13,685 nucleotides of DNA from Acidobacteriota bacterium (GTDB lineage: Bacteria; Acidobacteriota; Blastocatellia; Pyrinomonadales; Pyrinomonadaceae). The DNA lies in assembly GCA_003222835.1 (NCBI GenBank), contig QHXE01000379.1, forward strand, positions 1 to 13,685, in the 5' to 3' direction. Below, in pieces: positions 7,720 through 13,685 of the stretch. Below the pieces are notes generated by a model. The model was not told the origin of the DNA and ran no database searches. It was given only the letters and a program-made list of their open reading frames with translations. The position numbers were made by a program, and so were the translations under genes. Each line of letters opens with the position of its first letter. Within the stretch, counting starts at the first letter, position 1.

Positions 7720-8397
7720 ATGGAAAAGATCTTAGTCGTGGAAGATGATCTCGCTGTTCAGAAAGCATTACGGCGGCTCTTCGAATCCGAAGATTACGCT
7801 GTGGAACTCACCCCCGATGGGAAGACTGGCTTGGAGGCATTTCGTTCCTCCCCTCCCTCCGCGGTGGTCCTCGATCTGCGGTTGCCAGGATTGCCGGGTC
7901 ACGATTTGTGTCGCGAGATCAAGAAAAAGGCGCCGTCGTTGCCAGTTATCGTCCTTAGCGCCAAGGCAGATGTGGCAGACAAGGTGCTTCTGCTAGAGCT
8001 AGGTGCCGATGATTACGTTACCAAGCCATTCAGTCCGCGGGAGCTGCTGGCCCGCGTGAGGGCGGCGGTGCGTCGTAATAAACGCACAGAACCCGCGGAG
8101 TTATTCGTGTTCGGCGACGTCTCGGCAGATTTCGCGAAGATGGAATTGACGCGAGGAGGTCGACCGGTTGCATTGACCACGCAGGAATTCAAAATATTGA
8201 AATTCTTTGCTCAAAATCCAGGGCGAGTCTTCTCGCGCTCAAGTCTTCTGAACGAAGTCTGGGGGTACGAGAATTATCCTTCCACGCGAACAGTAGACAA
8301 TCATATCTGGAAGCTACGGCTGAAGCTGGAGGACGATCCAGGAAGTCCTGTACATTTTCAGACCGTCCATGGCGCCGGCTATAAGTTTGTCCCGTAA
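7720..8397 (+). CDS. OmpR/PhoB-family response regulator
   Basis: This is a full-length 225-residue regulator. The receiver domain (about 1-118) has the acidic pocket E8, D9, D10, the phospho-acceptor D52 (VVLDLRLPG), the switch residue S80 (VIVLSAK) and K102-P103 (VTKPFSP). The C-terminal winged helix (about 128-225) shows the usual OmpR/PhoB signatures: LTTQEFKILKFF, GRVFSRSSLLNEVWGY, STRTVDNHIWKLRLKLE and the wing ending VHGAGYKFVP. All phosphotransfer residues are intact. The ATG at 7720 follows AGG at 7-nt spacing. The gene lies 57 bp upstream of the sensor kinase on the same strand, so the two are almost certainly partners. Likely targets are the downstream barrel and cupredoxin genes and perhaps the divergent ferritin-like gene; that is inference from position. 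Confidence 0.96.
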   Translation: MEKILVVEDDLAVQKALRRLFESEDYAVELTPDGKTGLEAFRSSPPSAVVLDLRLPGLPGHDLCREIKKKAPSLPVIVLSAKADVADKVLLLELGADDYVTKPFSPRELLARVRAAVRRNKRTEPAELFVFGDVSADFAKMELTRGGRPVALTTQEFKILKFFAQNPGRVFSRSSLLNEVWGYENYPSTRTVDNHIWKLRLKLEDDPGSPVHFQTVHGAGYKFVP

Positions 8398-8443
8398 ACC
8401 GGCTTGCGACTGGCATTCATTGGAATGAACCAGTTGATGCCAC

Positions 8444-8449
8444 GAGGGG
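8444..8449 (+). promoter_or_regulatory. Ribosome-binding site fixing the histidine kinase start
   Basis: GAGGGG lies 5 nt before the ATG at 8455. It supports that start over the in-frame TTG at 8404 and the ATGs at 8425 and 8437. Confidence 0.6.
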
Positions 8450-8454
8450 CGTCA

Positions 8455-10209
8455 ATGACCAAGTTTCGGTTGCGAACCAAGTTTCTGCTCTCGCTGCTCG
8501 CCGTGTCCTCCAGCCTGACCTTCGCGACACTCTGGTTGGTGCACCGCAGCGTTCGTGTTCAACTCAAAAAAGAGATTGCCGAGGACCTGCAGAATTCGGT
8601 GATTGTGTTCCGGGATTTTCAGCGCCAGCGCGAGATCACGCTGACGCGATCGGCGGAATTACTCGCCAATCTTCCCAGCCTAAAAGCGTTGATGACATCT
8701 CGGGATGCCGCTACGATTCAGGACGCGTCGGGTGAAATCGGGCGGCTAGCGCCCAGCGATGTCTTCGTTCTCGCAAATCCTGTCGGCAAAGTATTGGCCA
8801 TTCAGACTACGGTGCCGGGCATTACTCGCAGTGCCGCCGAAGAATTGTTGAAGACTTCCCTGAAAGCAGATCAACCGAGCTTCTGGTGGTACGGCGCCGG
8901 ACATCTTTACCAGGTTTTCCTGCAACCTGTCTACTTTGGGCCCGCGAAGAACGACAATCTTCTTGGGGTCCTCTGCATTGGTCACGAGATTTCAGAAGGA
9001 TTAGCGATGGAACTCAGCCGGATCGCGTCGAGCCAGGTTGCCTTTTTCTACGGCAGCACGCTAATTGTGAGCACCCTTCAACCGGAACAACAATCCGGGC
9101 TCGCGCGTCTTTCTCCGAATCCCTCCGATCTTTCCGGGCCCATCCCAAAGGGATTCCGTCTTGGCGAAGAGGAGTTTCTGGCCACCACCGTGGAGTTAGC
9201 TCCCAGCATTCCTCCCTTCGTGCGTCTCAGTGTCCTGAAATCGTATGACAAGTCTGCCGCTTTTCTGGATAGCCTGAATCGTGTGCTCCTGGGGCTTGGG
9301 CTGCTGGCGGTCGTGGCAGGAAGCGGCATGGTTTTTCTGATCTCGGATACGTTTACAAAGCCGCTGGCAAATCTGGTATCGGGCGTGCGCGCCCTAGAAA
9401 CTGGCGATTTCGCCTACCCGCTTGCAATCCGTTCTGGCGATGAGGTCGCGGAAGTTGCAGCAGCATTCGAACGGATGCGAATTAACCTGCAACGCAGCCA
9501 ACAGGAACTTCTCGCAGCTGAGAGGCTTGCGACCATTGGCCGTGTAGCCGGGTCCATTTCTCACGACCTGCGTCATCCACTGACGGCTGTTGTGGCCAAC
9601 TCCGAGTTCCTTTGCGAGCGCGATCTGGACACGCAACAGCGGGAAGAGCTCTATCGGGAAATCCGTGCCGCCGTCGACCAAATGACGGATTTGGTCGATT
9701 CCCTGCTCGAGTTCTCTCAGGTACGAGAATCACTTCGGCGCGTGTTTGGCCCCATTGAAGCTACGCTTGAGCGGGCCGTCCATACAGTACGGGCTCGCCC
9801 GGAATTTCGCGGCCTGAACATTTCAGTTTTGCGCGAAGGAAGGTGCGAAACGTGGTTTGACCAGAAGAAAGTGGAGCGGGTGCTTGCGAACCTGCTGGTG
9901 AATGCTTGTGAAGCCGTCTCGCCCGAATCCGGAAGGATCGACGTAAACCTACGCGAAGGAAAGGACGGAGTCGAGATTCGCATCATGGACAACGGGCCGG
10001 GAGTGGCCGAGGCGATCCGCGGGAGACTCTTCCAGCCGTTCACCAGCTACGGGAAACAAAATGGCATCGGTTTGGGTCTGACCATCAGCCAGAAGATTAT
10101 CCAGGATCATGGCGGGGAGGTTTGTCTGGAGAGCACCGAGGTGGGGAGGACAGTCTTCAAGTTAACTCTGCCCATTCTGATTTCAGGGGATGGAGTCCAG
10201 CCCGCCTGA
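8455..10209 (+). CDS. Membrane sensor histidine kinase with double-Cache-like periplasmic domain and HAMP
   Basis: From the ATG at 8455 the product has 584 residues. TM1 is at about 10-29, followed by a ~245-residue periplasmic domain. Its segment VAFFYGSTLIVSTLQPEQQ resembles the dCache_3-type sensor of kinases. TM2 is at about 277-299 and a HAMP segment follows (TKPLANLVSGVRALETGDF to about 350). The dimerisation/phospho-acceptor helix ATIGRVAGSISHDLRHPLTA carries H370. The ATPase domain has the N box (LANLLVNACEA, N479/N483), G1 (DNGPG from D512), the F box (LFQPFTSYG) and G2 (GIGLGLT from about 537). All catalytic motifs are present. The kinase core looks like the NtrB/ZraS group, although its neighbour is an OmpR-type regulator. 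It lies between the regulator (57-bp gap) and the barrel gene (52-bp gap). The ligand is unknown; a periplasmic metal or redox signal is suggested only by the neighbours. Confidence 0.95.
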   Translation: MTKFRLRTKFLLSLLAVSSSLTFATLWLVHRSVRVQLKKEIAEDLQNSVIVFRDFQRQREITLTRSAELLANLPSLKALMTSRDAATIQDASGEIGRLAPSDVFVLANPVGKVLAIQTTVPGITRSAAEELLKTSLKADQPSFWWYGAGHLYQVFLQPVYFGPAKNDNLLGVLCIGHEISEGLAMELSRIASSQVAFFYGSTLIVSTLQPEQQSGLARLSPNPSDLSGPIPKGFRLGEEEFLATTVELAPSIPPFVRLSVLKSYDKSAAFLDSLNRVLLGLGLLAVVAGSGMVFLISDTFTKPLANLVSGVRALETGDFAYPLAIRSGDEVAEVAAAFERMRINLQRSQQELLAAERLATIGRVAGSISHDLRHPLTAVVANSEFLCERDLDTQQREELYREIRAAVDQMTDLVDSLLEFSQVRESLRRVFGPIEATLERAVHTVRARPEFRGLNISVLREGRCETWFDQKKVERVLANLLVNACEAVSPESGRIDVNLREGKDGVEIRIMDNGPGVAEAIRGRLFQPFTSYGKQNGIGLGLTISQKIIQDHGGEVCLESTEVGRTVFKLTLPILISGDGVQPA

Positions 10210-10248
10210 ATTGCGCAATCAAGAATCGAACCTCTCGCATGTTTTATC

Positions 10249-10256
10249 AAGGAGGT
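10249..10256 (+). promoter_or_regulatory. Near-perfect Shine-Dalgarno of the outer-membrane protein gene
   Basis: AAGGAGGT lies 5 nt before the ATG at 10262. It sets the start there instead of the upstream in-frame ATG at 10190, which would overlap the kinase gene. It is the strongest correctly placed ribosome-binding site in this cluster, consistent with high expression of the barrel protein. Confidence 0.8.
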
Positions 10257-10261
10257 ACACT

Positions 10262-11851
10262 ATGGTTTCGCTTGTCGCGGCGTGGGCAAGGAAGTTTTTG
10301 GCTCTGGTGGCGCTCTTCACAATGAATGCTGCGGTCGTGAGGGGACAAGAACCCACTAGGACATCACCTGAGTACCAAACGGAAGCCTTGGAGCGTCGCC
10401 TGCAGAATCTGCAAGAGCAGATGAGTGGAATGCAATCCATGATGGCGGTCATGCACGCGGATTTACTCCGTTCCCGCGCGGAGGCCTCCGAATTGCGACG
10501 AGAGCTGGAAGCCAGCCGCGGATTGCCAGCTGCTCGTCTCCCTGCCGAAAACGTCTCGGGGCCAAAGAGTGAAGCACTGTTGCCGGGGCCTGTAGCCAGT
10601 TCTCAGGCTGGCACGGGCAACGAACAGCGTGTGCAGAAGCTGGAAGAAGAACAACAACTTTCCAATGCCAGGGTGGAAGAGCAAAATCAGACGAAAGTTG
10701 AAAGCGCCTCCAAGTATCGTGTCAGGCTTTCGGGAGCAGCAATTCTGAGTCTGATCAGCAATATCGGCCTAGTAGATAATTTGGACTTTCCATCCCTGGT
10801 GCCGGCGGACCGTCCAATCGATCCAAAGGGCAGCTTCGGAGCCAGTTTGCGGCAGTCGCTGCTAGGTCTTGAGGTCTTCGGTCCGGAAATCAAGGGAGCT
10901 CGCGTGAGCGCGGATCTACAATTTGACTTTGCGGGAGGCTTTCCAAATGCGCCCGATGGCGTCACCCTCGGTTTAGCGCGCCTTCGGACCGGGGTCGTTC
11001 GCATTACAGGACAACGCACGACTCTAGTGGCCGGTCAGGACGCGCCCTTCTTTTCTCCTCTCTCGCCGAGCTCGATTGCATCCCTTGCTCTTCCTGCTTT
11101 CGCTTATGCGGGAAATCTGTGGACGTGGACTCCTCAGATTCGTCTTGAACATCGCGTGAATCTTACAGAGGACTCCGGTTTCCTCCTTCAGGGAGGGCTG
11201 CTCGATCCCCTAACGGGCGAACCTCCCACTTCCCTGTACCTTCGAACTCCAGACGCAGGCGAAGCCTCACGGCAACCGGCGTACGCTGCGAGAACCGCAT
11301 GGAGTCACCGTCTGTTCCATCATGAGCTTGTTCTTGGCGTTGGCGGTTACTACAGCCGCCAAAACTGGGAATTCCATCGAAATGTGGATGCGTGGGCTGG
11401 CACAACCGACTGGACGCTCCCGCTGGGTGACCAGTGGGAGATCTCCGGCGAGTTTTACCGAGGACGCGCGGTAGGCGGTCTGGGTGGAGGAATCGGCCGA
11501 AGCGCTGTGTTCAGCGGACCAATTACGGACTCGAGTACCCGAGTGCGCGGCCTGAATGCAACGGGAGGCTGGGCACAGCTAAAATTCCGTCAGACTCAAA
11601 AGCTCGAATGGAACGGGGCTTTTGGCCAGGACAGTTCGTTTGCAAGAGATCTGCGCCTTTTCCCACTCTCGACCCAGAGTTACTTTGATCCCTCGCTGGC
11701 GCGAAATCGCAGTGCCTTCTTGAATTTCATTTACAGGCCTCGCTCCGATTTGCTGCTTTCGGTCGAATACAGGCGTCTGCGGACTCTCTCTGTTTCCGGG
11801 AACTCTGAGAAGGGGGGACACATTAACCTCAGTATGGGAGTTCTGTTCTGA
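10262..11851 (+). CDS. Outer-membrane beta-barrel (porin-like) protein with N-terminal coiled coil
   Basis: This 529-residue protein has a signal peptide (about 1-28, KFLALVALFTMNAAVV core, cleavage probably near RGQ). Heptad-like coiled-coil stretches follow (about 38-88, EALERRLQNLQEQM onward, and about 120-150, QRVQKLEEEQQ), separated by a Pro/Ser/Gly linker. From about residue 150 to the end the sequence alternates aromatic/hydrophobic and polar residues, as in amphipathic strands (YRVRLSGAAILSL, ARVSADLQFDF, HELVLGVGGYYSR, DLLLSVEYRRL). It ends in Phe (NLSMGVLF), the usual signal for outer-membrane assembly. The layout recalls DcaP-like porins, whose coiled coil supports trimers; the exact family is not certain and the transported substrate is unknown. 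It is co-oriented with the kinase (52-bp gap) and the cupredoxin (19-bp gap), so it is probably in one operon under the two-component system. Confidence 0.8.
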   Translation: MVSLVAAWARKFLALVALFTMNAAVVRGQEPTRTSPEYQTEALERRLQNLQEQMSGMQSMMAVMHADLLRSRAEASELRRELEASRGLPAARLPAENVSGPKSEALLPGPVASSQAGTGNEQRVQKLEEEQQLSNARVEEQNQTKVESASKYRVRLSGAAILSLISNIGLVDNLDFPSLVPADRPIDPKGSFGASLRQSLLGLEVFGPEIKGARVSADLQFDFAGGFPNAPDGVTLGLARLRTGVVRITGQRTTLVAGQDAPFFSPLSPSSIASLALPAFAYAGNLWTWTPQIRLEHRVNLTEDSGFLLQGGLLDPLTGEPPTSLYLRTPDAGEASRQPAYAARTAWSHRLFHHELVLGVGGYYSRQNWEFHRNVDAWAGTTDWTLPLGDQWEISGEFYRGRAVGGLGGGIGRSAVFSGPITDSSTRVRGLNATGGWAQLKFRQTQKLEWNGAFGQDSSFARDLRLFPLSTQSYFDPSLARNRSAFLNFIYRPRSDLLLSVEYRRLRTLSVSGNSEKGGHINLSMGVLF

Positions 11852-11870
11852 GGCGAAAAAGTCTGGGTCT

Positions 11871-12629
11871 ATGAGATTTGCCACCCAACAAAGAGGGGGA
11901 AGGCTGCGCCTGTATCCGCGCCTTTGTGCACTGTTCTGCATCACGGCAACGGTGGCGAGCGCCTGCTTTAGCCAGCAGGTCGCAGTCACGGGAAGAATCG
12001 AACTGTTTCGTGACGGAATCGCTCAGCGACAGGATTCTTCCGATGCAGTCGTGTGGTTGATGCCCCTTGGGGATTCGGGAGAACCGCAAGCTGTGGCCGG
12101 ATCATCGCGTCAGCAACTTGTGCAGAAGAACAAGAATTTCCTTCCACACGTACTCGTCGTGCGAGTGGGAGTCTCGGTGGCATTCCCGAACAAGGATCCG
12201 TTCTTCCATAATGTGTTTTCACTCTTCGAAGGGAAGAGGTTTGATCTCGGCCTATATGAAGCAGGCAGCTCACGCACGGTCGTTTTTGACCGCGAAGGAA
12301 TCAGCTACATTCTTTGCAACATCCACCCAGACATGAGCGGCGTGGTCCTGGCCGTGAAGACCCCCTACTATGGGACATCGGATCGCAGAGGCGTAATCGC
12401 CATTCCCAACGTGCCGTTTGGAAGGTATGAGCTTCGGGTCTGGCACGAGCGTGCCCTGCCCGAATTGCTCGATACTCTCACCCAAGCGATACTCGTATCC
12501 GAAGTTTCGCACTCTTTCGGAGTTTTGCGTTTGACGGAGCAGCGCAATACGCCCAAGGCTCACAAAAACAAATACGGCCAGGACTATGACAACCCAATGC
12601 CCGCTGTTCCCGTTTATCCACATCCCTGA
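11871..12629 (+). CDS. Exported cupredoxin-domain protein ('methylamine utilization protein'-like)
   Basis: The 252-residue protein has an N-terminal signal (hydrophobic about 14-31). C32 after VASA could be a poor lipobox cysteine, or cleavage may be by signal peptidase I. Residues about 85-165 are a cupredoxin fold with all four expected type-1 copper ligands: H113 (PFFHNVFS), C149, H152 and M155 (CNIHPDM). VAFPNKDPFFHNVFS and the spacing C-x2-H-x2-M match plastocyanin-like proteins that databases often label 'methylamine utilization protein'; no methylamine function is implied. Residues about 165-222 (YYGTSDRRGVIAIPNVPFGRYELRVWHE) look like a carboxypeptidase-regulatory/transthyretin-like beta module. 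The tail (224-252) is polar and Pro-rich. The gene starts 19 bp after the barrel gene with a weak ribosome site, so it is probably translated from the same transcript. It may carry electrons or copper near the outer membrane; this is inference. Confidence 0.88.
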   Translation: MRFATQQRGGRLRLYPRLCALFCITATVASACFSQQVAVTGRIELFRDGIAQRQDSSDAVVWLMPLGDSGEPQAVAGSSRQQLVQKNKNFLPHVLVVRVGVSVAFPNKDPFFHNVFSLFEGKRFDLGLYEAGSSRTVVFDREGISYILCNIHPDMSGVVLAVKTPYYGTSDRRGVIAIPNVPFGRYELRVWHERALPELLDTLTQAILVSEVSHSFGVLRLTEQRNTPKAHKNKYGQDYDNPMPAVPVYPHP

Positions 12630-12683
12630 TGTTGAACTGCGAGCCCGCCTGCTTCGCAGCCAACCGGAGACATAACGATCTTT

Positions 12684-12711
12684 TTGCTAGTTCGGTTAAC
12701 ACTGTTAACTT
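12684..12711 (+). promoter_or_regulatory. Putative weak promoter overlapping a palindromic operator
   Basis: TTGCTA (12684-12689) and TAACTT (12706-12711) are spaced by 16 bp, about 65 bp before the methyltransferase ATG. The -10 element is a poor match (3 of 6). The palindrome at 12695-12709 covers the spacer and -10, which would suit repression. Confidence 0.3.
12695..12709. promoter_or_regulatory. Perfect palindrome GTTAACA-C-TGTTAAC, candidate operator
   Basis: The 7-bp half sites are exact reverse complements around a single central C. Size, symmetry and position (68 bp before the ATG at 12777) suit a dimeric TetR- or MarR-like repressor. No such regulator gene is in the window; it may lie to the right. 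It cannot form a useful RNA hairpin, because its loop is one base. Confidence 0.5.
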
Positions 12712-12763
12712 GACCCAGTTTCGTGACAACCCCTGGGCCTCGTCATGTAGACGCGTCAAATTT

Positions 12764-12770
12764 GGGGAGG
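12764..12770 (+). promoter_or_regulatory. Ribosome-binding site fixing the methyltransferase start
   Basis: GGGGAGG ends 6 nt before the ATG at 12777. It favours that start over the upstream in-frame codon at 12723. Confidence 0.7.
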
Positions 12771-12776
12771 ACCGCA

Positions 12777-13685
12777 ATGGCCAAGAAATCGCCGCCAACT
12801 GCGATCATGCTTAACCTCATTATCGGATACTGGGTATCGCGGCTCATCTACGTCGCCGCGAAACTCGAACTGGCGGACCGTCTCAATGACGGCCCCCGCA
12901 CCGTCGAAGAGTTAGCGGTGGCTGCAGGCGTGCAGGCGCCCGCGCTCTACCGCGTCCTCCGCGCGCTGGCGAGCGTAGGCGTCTTCGAGGAAACCAAGGA
13001 CCGACGCTTCAAACTCACGCCGCTCGCGGCGACGCTCCGGACGGGCGTCACCGGCTCGATGCGCGCCATGGCGATGATGATGGTCGAGAACTACTGGTTT
13101 GACGCCTGGAACCAACTCCTCCACGGAGTCAAAGCCGGCGAGCTGCCGTTCCTCAAGGCCCACGGTGTTCCGATCTTCGAGTATCTCGAGCAGCACCCTG
13201 AGGACCTCCAGCTCTTTGGCGAGTCCATGACCAGCGTCTCCGGGACGGAGAACCCGGCGATCGCAGCGGCCTACAAGTTCTCCGGGCTCCGGACGCTCGT
13301 GAACGTGGCCGGCGGACACGGCAGCCTGATGGCCACCATCCTCACGGCGAATCCGAAGCTGAGGGGGGTGCTCTTTGACCAGCCTTCTGTCATTGCCCCC
13401 GCCGGGAAAGATCAGCACGTGACCGCGAAAGGCATCGCGGGACGCTGCATGCTCGAATCCGGAGACTTCTTCGAGTCGGTACCGAAGGGCGGCGATGCCT
13501 ACATCATGAAGTATCCTCCACGATTGGGACGATGAGCGCTCGGTAAAGATCCTCGCGAACTGCCGCGCCGCCATGAACGAGAATGGAAAGGTTCTGGTCG
13601 TCGACAATGTCATCTCGCCTGGCAACGACCCCGGCTGGGGCAAGCTCCTTGATATTAATATGCTCATTATCGGTGGGCGCGAGCG
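12777..13685 (+). pseudogene. Winged-helix O-methyltransferase, frameshifted and cut by the window end
   Basis: Residues 1-95 are the dimerisation/winged-helix domain of plant-COMT/acetylserotonin-type methyltransferases (GPRTVEELAVAAGVQAPALYRVLRALASVGVFEE at about 39-72). The Rossmann domain follows: motif I LVNVAGGHGSL (174-184), FDQPSV (200-205) and GDFFESVP (229-236). The frame reads GGDAYIMKY (238-246) and then leaves the family, stopping at TGA 13533-13535. One frame over, from 13516, the family sequence resumes as LHDWDDERSVKILANCRAAM and stays open to 13685. The expected junction is KY-I-LHDWDDE; the DNA lacks exactly two bases there (TATC where TATATC would restore it), so a loss of AT is the simplest explanation. 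H517-type HDW (CAC at 13519-13521) would be the catalytic His region of the family. Motif I has Asn176 where Asp is usual. The substrate is unknown. It could be recent inactivation or a sequence error. Confidence 0.85.

Noticed and set aside
12637..12659. Hairpin CTGCGA/TCGCAG after the cupredoxin as a terminator
   Set aside because: It has an 11-nt loop and a 6-bp stem, and the first T-rich run is about 20 nt further on. It does not meet the rho-independent pattern.
1..13685. CRISPR array, insertion sequence ends, or other long repeats
   Set aside because: No regularly spaced direct repeats, transposase gene or long terminal inverted repeats were seen when reading the window.

Overview
The window looks like a chromosomal segment of a soil-type Acidobacteriota. 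This rests on gene content, not on a marker gene. It carries a Tat-exported CRTAC1-type FG-GAP/ASPIC-UnbV protein next to a TPR protein of the kind acidobacteria pair with it, a Tat-exported ferritin-like protein, and a cupredoxin/outer-membrane protein pair behind a two-component system. No plasmid, phage or transposase gene is visible.

Layout. At 2-921 (+) lies the 3' part of a TPR protein gene broken by a frameshift near 482-513. It converges, with a 14-bp overlap, on the CRTAC1-like gene at 908-2674 (-). From 2675 to 4129 about 1.45 kb holds no convincing gene. Inside it, at 3555-3592, is the 5' half of a tRNA-Asn gene, cut just after the anticodon loop, which suggests an old recombination or integration junction. 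Next come a CPBP-family membrane protease (4130-4822, +) and a convergent GNAT acetyltransferase (4930-5784, -). A Tat-exported ferritin-like protein (6183-7304, -) is divergent from a four-gene, same-strand cluster: OmpR/PhoB-type response regulator (7720-8397), membrane sensor histidine kinase (8455-10209), outer-membrane beta-barrel protein with an N-terminal coiled coil (10262-11851), and cupredoxin (11871-12629). The last gene (12777 to the window end, +) is a winged-helix O-methyltransferase broken by an apparent 2-bp deletion. It is preceded by a perfect GTTAACA-C-TGTTAAC palindrome.

How the genes may work together. The most coherent unit is 7720-12629. A periplasm-sensing kinase and its regulator sit directly upstream of a surface barrel and an exported type-1-copper protein, with an exported ferritin-like (possible di-metal) protein on the other side of the shared 415-bp upstream region. 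I read this as a candidate envelope module for metal or redox sensing and handling. The gene order and motifs are seen in the sequence; the shared function is inference. Two of the eleven protein genes (TPR and methyltransferase) are frame-disrupted. Each is either real decay or a sequence error, and the evidence for real decay is stronger for the TPR gene.
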